A DNA stretch of 45,524 bases from Aureispira sp. CCB-QB1 (GCA_945870185.1 CAMBRK010000031.1:1-45524); one strand, 5' to 3'. Counted from the first letter of the stretch, positions 9,995 through 18,552 are shown. The notes: generated from the sequence alone by a model not told the origin. Translations and numbers: made by a program.

Positions 9995-10632
9995 TTAACT
10001 TCTTTTTTCTTATAGGCCCCTTGATATTTCTTTTCTCCCGCTCTGACTTCTCGTTCAAGATGATTTTCTTTGGGTGGAATCGGACAATTGTATCCATCAC
10101 TATAGGCACACCATGGATTATAACATTTGTTAAAGTCTATTTCCAATTTATCTTTCACAATATCAGTCGTGTACAGATTGATATATCTCCCTCCACCATA
10201 ACTTTCTTCACCATTGGTATGATCTTTAAATGGGAGAAAAAGATTGTTTTTATACAACGGATTGATCGGTTGAGTAATGTTTTTATAAAGAAAAAGAACA
10301 ATGCTTTCTTTTTGATATTTGCAAGTAGCAATGGAATGCAAAATATAAGTACGTGTGATTCCGCTATATGTTGGAAGTTCGAATGGTTTGGCATCTTTTT
10401 GCAGTTCACATTGGCATTGAAGTTTCCACGACGGGTTTTCTTCATAAAAATCCAAATAGGTCAAATCATCTTTGGTCAAAGGTGATCTTGGGTCATTAAG
10501 AAAACCTGCTTTATATTTTTCCCGATGTTCATTTAAAGATGTTGCTTCTGGTAAAACAGATTTTGACGTATTGCAACTAATGTGTATGCATAATAATATG
10601 AAATACAATATTTTAATAATAATTTTGTTCAA
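9991..10632 (-). CDS. DUF1684 lipoprotein
   Basis: The 213-residue protein has the DUF1684 (PF07920) hallmark block: LPFKDHTNGEESYGGGRYI followed by IDFNKCYNPWCAYSDGYNC and PIPPKENHLEREVRAGEK. The family's biochemical role is unknown. A lipoprotein signal (IKILYFILLCIHISC) with lipobox HISC is present. The start is a TTG at 10632; it is the only one giving a complete signal sequence, and it lies 6 bp after the stop of the propeller gene, so translation is probably coupled. The stop overlaps the next start by 4 bp. Confidence 0.85.
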   Translation of the reverse strand: MNKIIIKILYFILLCIHISCNTSKSVLPEATSLNEHREKYKAGFLNDPRSPLTKDDLTYLDFYEENPSWKLQCQCELQKDAKPFELPTYSGITRTYILHSIATCKYQKESIVLFLYKNITQPINPLYKNNLFLPFKDHTNGEESYGGGRYINLYTTDIVKDKLEIDFNKCYNPWCAYSDGYNCPIPPKENHLEREVRAGEKKYQGAYKKKEVK

Positions 10633-10638
10633 GTGGTA

Positions 10639-11505
10639 CTATTTATTATTAATGAAAATGATTTTGTTTTTATACACTGATGGTCTATTGATATTGCTAA
10701 TGTTAAATCCTGAAAAATCCATTATTTCTTCCCAATCTTTGCTAGATTTACCATTTAGAGATAATATTTTACTGCCTTGAGTAGTGATAAATAAGCCATC
10801 GGTAAGGTCGAAATCTTCACTACCTGTGGGCATTTGTTGGATAGTTTGAATAGTTTTTTCTTGGGTATCATATTGTTTGAGAACCCAAATGTCTTTTTGG
10901 GTTTTATCTACAAAGTATAATATTCCTTTTCCATTGGTTTTTAGGCAACGACCTATGTTTTCGGTAATGATACTGATCTCTGACGATTTGATATCTCCGA
11001 TAGCCAATTGATGAGGTTTACCCACTAAAAATAATGCCACTCTATTTTCATCTAGGTAAGCAAAATAACCTATGTTTTTTAATGCAGGAAAAAGTCTAGA
11101 GCCAGCATGACTTCTATCCATGGGATACAGCCACAGACTTTGATCTGTGCCATCCGCTTCTATTCGCACTGTAGCCAAGGAGTTCTGATAAGGAATAGCA
11201 GAAAACTCACTGATACCTTGGGTTTGAGTTACATAATAATAAGTGGATTTTCCTGGATTTAATGCGTAAATATCAGTTTTATCGCTCAGGTCCGTTGCTA
11301 CAGTAAGATATATTTCCTGATCATTAACAAATCTGGCTTGATTGTTATATCCATTTTGATTGAAATGGTTGAGGTAAGTAAGTTTTGTCAACTTTGGGCT
11401 ATGCCATATGTCATCTATTTCAGCCATATATACATCTGTTTTAGGCATCTGAGCAAGAAGGCCAAAAGGTAATAATAATAAGATCAGTCTAATATACTTA
11501 GTCAT
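10639..11505 (-). CDS. Secreted beta-propeller (TolB/WD40-like) protein
   Basis: A 288-residue protein with signal peptide MTKYIRLILLLLPFGLLAQ and repeated beta-strand blocks such as DIYALNPGKSTYYYVTQTQG and LWLYPMDRSHAGSRLFPAL, resembling TolB-like six-bladed propellers. I see no catalytic motif, so a binding or scaffold role in the periplasm is inferred. The ATG at 11505 is preferred to the in-frame TTG at 11520 because it starts exactly at the signal peptide; it lies 15 bp after the stop of the S10 peptidase gene. Second gene of the operon. Confidence 0.7.
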   Translation of the reverse strand: MTKYIRLILLLLPFGLLAQMPKTDVYMAEIDDIWHSPKLTKLTYLNHFNQNGYNNQARFVNDQEIYLTVATDLSDKTDIYALNPGKSTYYYVTQTQGISEFSAIPYQNSLATVRIEADGTDQSLWLYPMDRSHAGSRLFPALKNIGYFAYLDENRVALFLVGKPHQLAIGDIKSSEISIITENIGRCLKTNGKGILYFVDKTQKDIWVLKQYDTQEKTIQTIQQMPTGSEDFDLTDGLFITTQGSKILSLNGKSSKDWEEIMDFSGFNISNINRPSVYKNKIIFINNK

Positions 11506-11520
11506 TATGTCGATATTCAA

Positions 11521-13020
11521 TTAATATTTTGCCGGCTTACCATTTGCCAAAGAGATTTTAATAAACTCCCGAATATCATCAGTAGATTTGGCCAGATCTT
11601 CCCTTCTCAGGTACATCATGTGTCCGCTTCTGTATCCTTTAAACGATAATCTGTCTTTCATACGTCCACTTGGGTCCAGCTGCCACATGGTGTATTTAGC
11701 ATTAAAATAGGTCGTGGCCCCGTCATAATAGCCTGACTGAAACATGACTTTGAGATATGGGTTTTGGGCCATAGCTTGTCTTAAGTTATCTCTTGTATTA
11801 TCATTTTCATTGTTCCAAGGATTTACATCTCCAAACATATTGTATTTCACATCGGTCTTAAAATTGAGTTCAGATCGGAAGTAATGATTGATAGCAGGCG
11901 TAAACGAATGTAACCAGGAAGTCAACTCCGCACTGTAATCAGGAGCATTGCCGCTCAGTTTGCGATCTATACCCAAGTATCTGGAGTCCAATCTGCCTAC
12001 ATTATAGCCTGTAGTATCTTTAAGCAGATGCTTCCAGAAGTATGAAGTACTTACGGTAAGATTGTTTTCCAAATAATGATCAGCAGATAGACCCGTATAG
12101 TGCGCCATTTTTTTAGCCATGTCATTTTTTTCGGTTTCGCCTAGGAAACCACCTTTGGCCAAAGCAGGTATGACTTCATCGATAGCAAACTTTTCTGCTT
12201 CTGGCAGTACTTGATCCAGATCTTTGGATTGCAAATCAGTAGGCAACATCTTGTGATACCAAGCCGTAGCCGCGTAGTATGGGATATTCAAAGCATCAGA
12301 CACTGGAGAATCTACCCTAAGAACTTTGTAATCAGCTGGTGACACCATAATCACACCATTGAGATACATCCATTGTCTGTTTTGCAGCTCCAAGGCAAGA
12401 CCAGCTACCCGAGTACCTCCATAACTTTCACCAATTAAGTATTTGGGAGAAGGCCATCTGCCTGCTCGGCTCACAAAGGTATTAATCCATTCAGCCAAGT
12501 ATTTGATATCGGCATTGATGCCAAAAAACTTCGTCCTATCCACTTCTTTGCCACTCAAAGGTATCGTCCTGGAATATCCGGTGTTGACAGGATTTACATA
12601 GATGATATCCGTGACATCAAGCACAGAGTGTGGATTTTCTCTAAAACCATAAGGTTGTACAGGATATCCTTCATCATCAATTTTTAGAATACGAGGACCT
12701 GTATAAGCCAAGTGCATCCAGACAGACCCTGATCCAGGGCCACCATTAAATGATATCAATAAGGGTCTTTCGTCAGAAGATTTGACATCGCTCCTTTTGT
12801 AGTATGTGTAATGCAGATAAGCTATCTCCTTTCCATCTTCTCCCCAAACCGGCTGTGTACCCACTGTGGCAGCATAGGGAACGATCTTTCCTTTGATGGT
12901 CACCTGATGATTGGTGGTCACTTCCATATCCGTTTTTAAGAAATTTTCCTGACCTTTGAGATGGGTGAGAGACATGAATGTGCAGCTGAAAAAAAGGAAG
13001 ATTAAAGATTTAAGATTCAT
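11521..13020 (-). CDS. Secreted S10 family serine carboxypeptidase-like peptidase
   Basis: A signal peptide (MNLKSLIFLFFSCTFMSLTHLKGQ) precedes an alpha/beta-hydrolase of the S10 family, 499 residues. Motifs: NGGPGSGS (oxyanion region), GESYGG with nucleophile S199, D433 in SGYYDGAT and H467 in RSGHMMYL. S10 enzymes remove C-terminal residues from peptides, typically at acid pH. An upstream TTG at 13053 lies inside the promoter -7 box and is rejected as start. First gene of a four-gene minus-strand operon, suggesting that peptide degradation is linked to the binding proteins encoded after it (inference). Confidence 0.9.
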   Translation of the reverse strand: MNLKSLIFLFFSCTFMSLTHLKGQENFLKTDMEVTTNHQVTIKGKIVPYAATVGTQPVWGEDGKEIAYLHYTYYKRSDVKSSDERPLLISFNGGPGSGSVWMHLAYTGPRILKIDDEGYPVQPYGFRENPHSVLDVTDIIYVNPVNTGYSRTIPLSGKEVDRTKFFGINADIKYLAEWINTFVSRAGRWPSPKYLIGESYGGTRVAGLALELQNRQWMYLNGVIMVSPADYKVLRVDSPVSDALNIPYYAATAWYHKMLPTDLQSKDLDQVLPEAEKFAIDEVIPALAKGGFLGETEKNDMAKKMAHYTGLSADHYLENNLTVSTSYFWKHLLKDTTGYNVGRLDSRYLGIDRKLSGNAPDYSAELTSWLHSFTPAINHYFRSELNFKTDVKYNMFGDVNPWNNENDNTRDNLRQAMAQNPYLKVMFQSGYYDGATTYFNAKYTMWQLDPSGRMKDRLSFKGYRSGHMMYLRREDLAKSTDDIREFIKISLANGKPAKY

Positions 13021-13050
13021 GGCAATGGATGGTTTTGAATTTTGTAAAAA

Positions 13051-13082
13051 CAAATGTACAAGAATGCATTGGAGTGTGCAAG
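13051..13082 (-). promoter_or_regulatory. Promoter of the S10 peptidase operon
   Basis: On the minus strand CTTG (13079-13082), a 20-nt spacer and TACATTTG (13051-13058) give a near-consensus Bacteroidota promoter, ~30 nt before the ATG. Confidence 0.65.
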
Positions 13083-13255
13083 AGGGAGATGTAAAAAGTA
13101 GGAATAATTGTGATTTTGGCTTTACTTATGCTTGGGATTTTGGCTCCATTTCGTTTCACTTCTTTGCGCACATAACCAAAGCAACGCCGGTGGCTGAGCG
13201 CAGTGTAGAGAATTGTGTGTATGGTACGGAGCCGAAGCCACAAAATTACTTTGCT

Positions 13256-13276
13256 GTGTTGCTATGGCTTTGCTAT
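13256..13276 (+). repeat. Short direct repeat, copy 1 (left of the orphan gene)
   Basis: The word GTGTTGCTATGGCTTTGC plus CTAT-like ending is repeated with one mismatch at 14348-14368, on the other side of the 13588-14313 gene. Together with palindromes on both sides this marks the borders of the island. Confidence 0.7.
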
Positions 13277-13280
13277 GATT

Positions 13281-13312
13281 CTTGGTAGAATTACATAAAT
13301 ACTATACCTTTG
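13281..13312 (+). promoter_or_regulatory. Predicted promoter in front of a structured leader
   Basis: CTTG at 13281-13284, a 20-nt spacer and TACCTTTG at 13305-13312. The predicted start is near 13318, just before the stem-loop at 13323-13375. No ORF begins directly behind it; the next gene is at 13588. Confidence 0.5.
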
Positions 13313-13322
13313 CATGATATGA

Positions 13323-13375
13323 GCCCCGAATACAAAATATAAGATAAGTCAAGAACTTATAATCTTATACGGGGC
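13323..13375 (+). ncRNA. Candidate structured RNA leader or small RNA
   Basis: GCCCCG (13323-13328) and TATAAGAT (13338-13345) pair with ATCTTATA (13362-13369) and CGGGGC (13370-13375): 14 base pairs interrupted by one 9-nt bulge, with a further AAGT/ACTT pairing inside the loop. It begins a few nucleotides after a predicted transcription start. No T-run follows, so it is not a terminator. It could also be the remnant of a mobile-element end. Confidence 0.35.
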
Positions 13376-13480
13376 AACGAAAATAAAGTAAATTAAAAAA
13401 ATTATTTGAGATAGATTTTGTAGATAAATGATGGATTTAGTGCTTCGTATTCAAATTGTAAATTTGGGATGACACAGACT

Positions 13481-13499
13481 TAGGCGTAGCCTACGCCTA
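13481..13499. repeat. REP-like palindrome, left of orphan gene
   Basis: TAGGCGTAG-C-CTACGCCTA, nine-bp arms around one base. A related palindrome with the same GCGTAGGC/GCCTACGC core lies at 14326-14342. Confidence 0.75.
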
Positions 13500-13587
13500 G
13501 CAGGGGACAGCATTTAACACAAATAAATCGATAAATGATTATTTTAGTACCATCAAAGTTTATTAAACTAAATTTATATCAATCATT

Positions 13588-14313
13588 ATGAAGCATCTTT
13601 CTTTTAACTCTTATATAAAATTTGAAAAAGAGACTTTAAATTATTTTGAATCCCCTGAAGGAGTAAAATCTGGTTTACATATTAATAAATATTACGATAC
13701 TTATATTAAAGACTTTCAATTTAAATCGGGGCCTAAACCTGAATTTAATCCTTGGGAGTATAGTACTTTTAAAACTGGTAAAACGCTTAAAGATGTATAT
13801 TCTACATGGGGCAAAATCCAGAAGGGTTTTTTCATTTCAAAACGTTTTAAAGACTTCTTGTCCAGCTTCGATATTGGAGAGCATTTAGTTTTTGATGGTA
13901 TAAAGTACTTTAATGGATCTGAGTTTAAAGATGATATGAGCTGGATATCTTTTTACGAAGACTATTGGAATTGTTTAGATTTCAATCATTCTAAATTTGT
14001 TCTTTACGATATAACTGAATCGTCTTATAAAGAAGATGGCTCTGAAAATTATATCAAAAATAATATAACTTTTAAAGATATGGAAGAGTACAATAAAGAA
14101 TTATTAAATTTACAAAGGACTAATTTAAATATCAGTTGCTATAAAGGATACATAAATACCAAATTGGATTTATTCCCTTTGTTTCACATCTCTTCTAGTA
14201 CATTTATTGTATCTGATAGATTTTCATTAAGAACGAAAAATGAAAAGTTTACAGGTATAGAATTTTTTGATTCGCTATTTGCTTTTGAACCTTTTGCTAG
14301 CGGCAGTTTGTAA
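13588..14313 (+). CDS. Orphan protein, possibly Imm11/Imm43-like immunity protein
   Basis: A 241-residue, acidic-aromatic, cytosolic protein without signal peptide or membrane helix. The layout (KHLSFNSYIKF start, KGFFISKRFKDFLSSFD in the middle, STFIVSDRFSLRTKNEKFTGIEFF near the end) recalls Imm11/DUF1629-type immunity proteins, which neutralise polymorphic toxins, but no diagnostic motif proves it. Its codons are markedly more AT-rich than those of its neighbours, and it sits alone between dispersed repeats and palindromes with no toxin gene beside it, which suggests acquisition by transfer. The ATG at 13588 is the only good start; no nearby promoter box is seen. Confidence 0.6.
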   Translation: MKHLSFNSYIKFEKETLNYFESPEGVKSGLHINKYYDTYIKDFQFKSGPKPEFNPWEYSTFKTGKTLKDVYSTWGKIQKGFFISKRFKDFLSSFDIGEHLVFDGIKYFNGSEFKDDMSWISFYEDYWNCLDFNHSKFVLYDITESSYKEDGSENYIKNNITFKDMEEYNKELLNLQRTNLNISCYKGYINTKLDLFPLFHISSSTFIVSDRFSLRTKNEKFTGIEFFDSLFAFEPFASGSL

Positions 14314-14325
14314 ACCCCCGTTCGG

Positions 14326-14342
14326 CGTAGGCTGCGCCTACG
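14326..14342. repeat. REP-like palindrome, right of orphan gene
   Basis: CGTAGGC-TGC-GCCTACG, seven-bp arms, 13 bp after the stop of the orphan gene; shares its core with the palindrome at 13481. Confidence 0.75.
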
Positions 14343-14347
14343 TCGTG

Positions 14348-14368
14348 GTGTTGCTATGGCTTTGCCAT
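14348..14368 (+). repeat. Short direct repeat, copy 2 (right of the orphan gene)
   Basis: Matches 13256-13276 at 20 of 21 positions. Confidence 0.7.
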
Positions 14369-14453
14369 AAATTTTGATAGCATAATGCGACATAAGTTTC
14401 AGTGTCTTCCAAACATAATAAGTATTACAGCTTATTTTTACTTTTTGTACCAA

Positions 14454-14500
14454 AAAAACAAAAAGAACCGACTCCGTAAAAAAGGAAATCGGTTCTTTTT
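14454..14500. terminator. Bidirectional intrinsic terminator
   Basis: AGAACCGA (14464-14471) pairs with TCGGTTCT (14489-14496), flanked by an A-run on the left and a T-run on the right. It separates the orphan gene from the convergent obg operon and can stop both. Confidence 0.85.
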
Positions 14501-14574
14501 ATATCGTCAATTTTATGCTTAAATACGATTACTAAATGGGCGTGATCACTTACTCTTAAGTGTAAAAATAAACC

Positions 14575-15591
14575 CTACTTATCTTCTTCTCCCTCCACAT
14601 CTATGGCCATAGTTTCCCACAGCGCATCCTTCAGTGGTACCAATCCATACCCTGATACAGATGATATAAAATAAAACGGACAATCTACCTTAATCTCGGG
14701 AGTGATGAGATCTATGTATTCCTGATCTACAATGTCACATTTGGTAATGGCAAGCATCCTCGGCTTATCTACCAAGTCGGGATTGTACATTTTGAGTTCG
14801 TTGAGTAGTATTTTGTAGTCTTTGGAGATATCATTGGACTCTATGGGTACCATGAACAGTAGTACGGCATTTCTTTCTATGTGTCTCAAAAATCTTAGAC
14901 CGAGACCTTTACCTTCATGAGCATTTTCGATGATACCAGGTATATCTGCCATGACAAAAGATCGGTGGTCTCTATACTTGACGATACCGAGATTGGGCAC
15001 CAAAGTGGTAAAGGGATAGTTGGCTATTTCTGGTTTGGCTGCGGTGATGGATGCCAACAAACTAGATTTTCCGGCATTGGGAAAACCCACCAAACCTACA
15101 TCTGCTAATACTTTGAGCTCCAGTACTTTCCAGATTTCGGAGCCCGGTTCGCCAGGCTGTGCGTATTCTGGAGACTGTTGTACTGAATTTTTAAAATTGG
15201 CATTGCCCAAACCTCCACGACCACCTTTGGCCAGGATTTTGGTTTCTCCGTGTTTTGTGATTTCAAAATCTACTTCACCGGTCTCAAAGTCTCTGGCTAC
15301 GGTACCGAGTGGAACTTCCAAGATCACGTCGTTTCCAAATGCTCCTGTACAATTACCACCACTTCCATTGACTCCAGCTGTGGCAATGACATGCTTTTTG
15401 TATTTCAAAGCTAAAAGAGTCCAAACATGCGAATTACCTTTGAGTATGATATGCCCGCCTCTACCACCATCACCACCGTCAGGACCTCCTTTGTCAGTGT
15501 TTTTATCTCTATGGAAATGAGACGATCCTGCTCCTCCGGCTCCTGATCTACAACATATTTTTACGTAATCTACAAAGTTCTGCTCAGCCAC
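14575..15591 (-). CDS. obg: Obg family GTPase
   Basis: ObgE/CgtA is an essential 50S-associated GTPase for ribosome assembly and stress control. The Gly-rich Obg fold (residues ~5-160) contains the expected GGDGGRGG-type repeats ([12 protein letters not shown] and [11 protein letters not shown]). The G domain follows with G1 [10 protein letters not shown]3 DIPG and G4 TKCD. Length 338 is normal; the C-terminal acidic tail is short (DVEGEEDK). The start codon is GTG at 15591 ([12 protein letters not shown]). It lies 76 bp downstream of adk on the same strand and probably shares its transcript. Confidence 0.96.
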   Translation of the reverse strand: MAEQNFVDYVKICCRSGAGGAGSSHFHRDKNTDKGGPDGGDGGRGGHIILKGNSHVWTLLALKYKKHVIATAGVNGSGGNCTGAFGNDVILEVPLGTVARDFETGEVDFEITKHGETKILAKGGRGGLGNANFKNSVQQSPEYAQPGEPGSEIWKVLELKVLADVGLVGFPNAGKSSLLASITAAKPEIANYPFTTLVPNLGIVKYRDHRSFVMADIPGIIENAHEGKGLGLRFLRHIERNAVLLFMVPIESNDISKDYKILLNELKMYNPDLVDKPRMLAITKCDIVDQEYIDLITPEIKVDCPFYFISSVSGYGLVPLKDALWETMAIDVEGEEDK

Positions 15592-15667
15592 AAATAGTGA
15601 ATTTTATGTATCTACTATCTGGAAATCAAATAGCGTTTTAAAGATTTTTTGGTTTAAGCTTTTACGA

Positions 15668-16243
15668 TTAACAAGCTTCCTCGATCGCGGCAACTAATCT
15701 TTCAAAGATTTCATCCACGCTGCCTACACCTGGTATAAGCTTTGATTTTCCTTGTTCTGCATAGTAATCAAATACTTGTGCCGTTTCAGCTTTATATACG
15801 GAGATCCTGTTTCTGATAATGGCTTCATCATTATCATCGGCTCTTCCAGAAGATTTGCCTCTGTTGAGCAATCTGCCCACCAATTCTTCATCAGGAACAT
15901 CCAATGCTACCAAAGCGGTCACTTCGGTATTTTTTTCTCTTAAGAAGGCATCCAATGCTTGCGCTTGCGGAATAGTACGTGGGAAACCGTCAAAGATGAT
16001 ACCACTGGCATCAGGATTGGCATTTACTTTATTTTGAAGCATTCCGATAGTGACTTCATCAGGTACCAACTCGCCTTTGGCCATATATTCCTTAGCTTTG
16101 AGACCCAATGGAGTATCATTACTCATTTCGTATCTGAACAAGTCACCTGTACTGATATGTAAGATACCATATTTTTCGATAAGGTTTTCAGCCTGAGTAC
16201 CTTTTCCTGACCCCGGAGGGCCAAATAAAATTAAATTTAGCAT
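15668..16243 (-). CDS. adk: Adenylate kinase
   Basis: Adenylate kinase interconverts ATP + AMP and 2 ADP. The P-loop GPPGSGKGTQ is at residues 8-17, the AMP site has STGDLFR and FDGFPRT, and the LID is the short form (GRADDNDEAIIRNRI) without the zinc-binding insert, as expected for the 190-residue Bacteroidota enzyme. It is preceded by a promoter whose -7 box ends only 8 nt before the ATG, so the mRNA would be nearly leaderless. An intrinsic terminator separates it from rho upstream. Confidence 0.96.
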   Translation of the reverse strand: MLNLILFGPPGSGKGTQAENLIEKYGILHISTGDLFRYEMSNDTPLGLKAKEYMAKGELVPDEVTIGMLQNKVNANPDASGIIFDGFPRTIPQAQALDAFLREKNTEVTALVALDVPDEELVGRLLNRGKSSGRADDNDEAIIRNRISVYKAETAQVFDYYAEQGKSKLIPGVGSVDEIFERLVAAIEEAC

Positions 16244-16251
16244 AATGTCCT

Positions 16252-16281
16252 CAAATATATTTAAACGGTAAAGATATCAAA
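16252..16281 (-). promoter_or_regulatory. Promoter of adk (very short leader)
   Basis: On the minus strand TTTG (16278-16281), an 18-nt spacer and TATATTTG (16252-16259). The start codon begins 8 nt after the box. Confidence 0.6.
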
Positions 16282-16371
16282 TTAATCCAACAGATGACAT
16301 GATTATGGGCAAATCTTGATCCCATTAACCATTTGTTTAGAAATTTTCGATATTGTTTTTAATCAAACTAA

Positions 16372-16413
16372 TAAAAAAAGGCAACAATTGCTGACTTTCA
16401 GAATTATTGCCTT
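16372..16413 (-). terminator. Intrinsic terminator of rho
   Basis: Twelve-bp stem with one mismatch: AAGGCAACAATT (16378-16389) and AATTATTGCCTT (16402-16413). On the minus strand it ends in a run of T. It separates rho from adk. Confidence 0.88.
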
Positions 16414-16436
16414 AGTTATTTTAAATGATTACAACC

Positions 16437-18308
16437 TTATGCATTCATAGATATGATAAACTCATCATTGCTTTTGGTTCCACTCATATGTTTTTTGATA
16501 AACTCCATAGCTTCATCCGGCTTCATATCTGCCAAGTGATTTCTAAGTATAAATAATTTCGGAAGCACACTTTCAGGAAGTAAAAGCTCTTCACGTCTCG
16601 TACTGGATTTGGTGATGTCTATAGATGGATACATACGCTTATTGGCCAATGATCTATCTAATTGGAGTTCCATGTTTCCTGTACCTTTAAACTCTTCAAA
16701 GATCACTTCGTCCATTCTAGATCCTGTTTCTATCAAGGCTGTAGCCAATATCGTCAAGGAACCTCCATCTTCTATATTTCTGGCTGAACCAAAGAATTTT
16801 TTAGGCTTTTGTAATGCATTAGCTTCCACACCACCGGTCAATACTCTTCCACTAGCAGGAGCTACAGTATTGTATGCTCTGGCAAGTCTGGTGATGGAGT
16901 CTAGTAAGATCACCACGTCATGCCCACTCTCTACCAATCTTTTTGCTTTCTCGAGTACGATACCGGCTACCCTTACATGGTTTTCGGCAGGCTCGTCAAA
17001 GGTACTAGCGATCACTTCCGCATTTACACTACGTTTCATATCTGTTACTTCTTCAGGTCTTTCGTCGATGAGAAGGACAAGTAAGTAGCATTCAGGGTGA
17101 TTTCTAGCAATGGCGTTTGCTATATCTTTGAGTAAGAATGTTTTTCCGGTTTTGGGTTGTGCTACGATCAGGCCTCTCTGTCCTTTACCTATAGGTGTAA
17201 ACAAGTCAATCATCCTATTGCCATAATCTTTGCCAAGTGGATGCGAAGTCAACTGGAGTTTTTCATTTGGAAACAAAGGAGTCATATAATCAAATGGAAC
17301 TCTCTCTTTAAGTTTGAGCGGGTCCATACCATTGATAGAATGCACCTTCAATAACGCAAAAAACTTTTCTCCTTCTTTGGGTGGTCTGATAGATCCTAGC
17401 ACGGTGTCTCCCGTCTTAAGACCAAACAACTTGATTTGAGAAGGAGATACATAAATATCATCTGGCGAAGAAAGGTAATTGTAATCAGAAGATCTCAAAA
17501 ATCCATATCCTTCCGGCATCAATTCCAATACACCTTCACTGTCTATAACGCCATCAAGATCTGGAATAAATTTGGGTTCTTCCGGCTTTACTTCCTGTGG
17601 AATAGGAGCTGGTCTGTTATATTCAGGTTTTCTTTCTAATGGTTGTTGCTGTTGTGGTCGTCTATCTGGTCTTTCAGGATTGATACTTCTTTCAGGATTA
17701 ATAATCCTCTCGGGATTAGTATTTCTATTTTGTTGGAGTTGTTGTTTTTGGTGTGCAGGGTTTTCATTTTTTGCAGTAATACTTTCGGTTCTAGGTAAAT
17801 TTTGAATTTCTTTAGATTCAATCTTCACAGGATCTAAAAGGCTATCTTTGGTTTTGGGCGTGAAAGCTACCTTGTCAGGAGTTTTAACAATACGCTTTCT
17901 CTCCTTTTTTAATGCATTATCATTCGCTTCATCGTTGATGTCATCTTTAGTATCAACAGGTTTATCTACTACGGCATTTGCTTTTACATTTGCTTTAGCA
18001 GCAACTTTTACTTCTTTTTCACGATTAACTCTTGGAGCAGGTGTAGGCATATCGTCGTCATCCATAATTTCTGCATTTTCCTTGATCATGGCTGCGCTAG
18101 CTGGCTTTCTACCTCTTTTTTTAGCATCTTCCACAATTGGAGCAGGTTTAGATTCAGACTCTTTCTTAGCATTGAGTGCCTGCTGGTCTAGTATCTTGTA
18201 TATCAGTTCTTGTTTACTGAATTTTTTGGTATTTTGTAATCCTAGTTTAGCTGCAAGATCCTTAAGTTCAGGAACCAACATGTCATTAAGTTGTAAAATG
18301 TCGTACAT
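16437..18308 (-). CDS. rho: Transcription termination factor Rho with disordered insert
   Basis: Rho is the hexameric RNA-dependent ATPase that ends transcription. Order in the 623 residues: N-terminal Rho-N helical domain (~5-45, [13 protein letters not shown]), a ~200-residue low-complexity charged and Gln/Asn/Arg-rich insert with three NPER repeats and a QQQQ run, the RNA-binding cold-shock-like domain ([14 protein letters not shown]), and the ATPase core with Walker A PKTGKT (K389) and [13 protein letters not shown]. The insert explains the length versus ~420 in E. coli; such inserts are usual in Bacteroidota. A ~145-nt leader with two hairpins precedes the ATG; its promoter overlaps that of serS. 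Confidence 0.97.
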   Translation of the reverse strand: MYDILQLNDMLVPELKDLAAKLGLQNTKKFSKQELIYKILDQQALNAKKESESKPAPIVEDAKKRGRKPASAAMIKENAEIMDDDDMPTPAPRVNREKEVKVAAKANVKANAVVDKPVDTKDDINDEANDNALKKERKRIVKTPDKVAFTPKTKDSLLDPVKIESKEIQNLPRTESITAKNENPAHQKQQLQQNRNTNPERIINPERSINPERPDRRPQQQQPLERKPEYNRPAPIPQEVKPEEPKFIPDLDGVIDSEGVLELMPEGYGFLRSSDYNYLSSPDDIYVSPSQIKLFGLKTGDTVLGSIRPPKEGEKFFALLKVHSINGMDPLKLKERVPFDYMTPLFPNEKLQLTSHPLGKDYGNRMIDLFTPIGKGQRGLIVAQPKTGKTFLLKDIANAIARNHPECYLLVLLIDERPEEVTDMKRSVNAEVIASTFDEPAENHVRVAGIVLEKAKRLVESGHDVVILLDSITRLARAYNTVAPASGRVLTGGVEANALQKPKKFFGSARNIEDGGSLTILATALIETGSRMDEVIFEEFKGTGNMELQLDRSLANKRMYPSIDITKSSTRREELLLPESVLPKLFILRNHLADMKPDEAMEFIKKHMSGTKSNDEFIISMNA

Positions 18309-18409
18309 ACGGGATTCGTATTGTTAGTTTATTAAAAAAGAAAATATGACTTAATCAGATTATACTAGAGAAATCTATTATCAATGATTTTAAAAAAAAT
18401 AGTTGATGA

Positions 18410-18436
18410 GAATGAGATCATTCTGTCGGATGACAG
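18410..18436 (-). promoter_or_regulatory. Two adjacent hairpins in the predicted rho leader
   Basis: GAATGA/TCATTC (18410-18423) and CTGTC/GACAG (18423-18436) with 2- and 4-nt loops. They would form near the 5' end of the rho mRNA. Rho is autoregulated by attenuation in other bacteria, so a regulatory role is possible but unproven. Confidence 0.3.
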
Positions 18437-18455
18437 CTTTAGAAAATTGAAAGTG

Positions 18456-18484
18456 CAAAAATACTATAATTTTTGATATTCAAA
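18456..18484 (-). promoter_or_regulatory. Predicted rho promoter
   Basis: On the minus strand TTTG (18481-18484), 17-nt spacer, TATTTTTG (18456-18463). It interleaves with the serS -7 box on the other strand. Confidence 0.5.
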
Positions 18485-18488
18485 ATAC

Positions 18489-18496
18489 TATCTTTG
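18489..18496 (+). promoter_or_regulatory. -7 element of serS
   Basis: TATCTTTG, 56 nt before the serS ATG. No TTTG at the right distance, perhaps because the region is shared with the rho promoter. Confidence 0.5.
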
Positions 18497-18552
18497 CAAA
18501 AAAATTTAATAAATATAAAAAATCGACCATATTTGGTCAAAATATTAGCTTT

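Larger units (their letters stand above)
13083..13587. other. Intergenic repeat-rich region upstream of the orphan gene
   Basis: About 500 bp without a convincing gene. It holds a GTGGCT/AGCCAC pair (13190-13195 and 13235-13240) of the kind seen in dispersed Bacteroidota repeats, a 21-nt word at 13256-13276 that recurs at 14348-14368, a promoter plus stem-loop (13281-13375), and a 19-nt palindrome (13481-13499). A short open frame at 12956-13288 is not credible. Confidence 0.6.

Noticed and set aside
12956-13288. 110-residue plus-strand frame across the S10 peptidase 5' end
   Set aside because: It overlaps the signal-peptide coding region and promoter of the S10 gene on the other strand and shows no protein-like features.
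15020-15520. 166-residue plus-strand frame opposite obg
   Set aside because: It is an antisense shadow of the conserved Gly-rich Obg coding sequence (rich in Pro and Ser as expected of the complement).
17848-18327. 159-residue plus-strand frame opposite rho
   Set aside because: Antisense to the low-complexity Rho insert, with Ser/Leu/Ala-rich sequence mirroring Lys/Asp/Asn codons.
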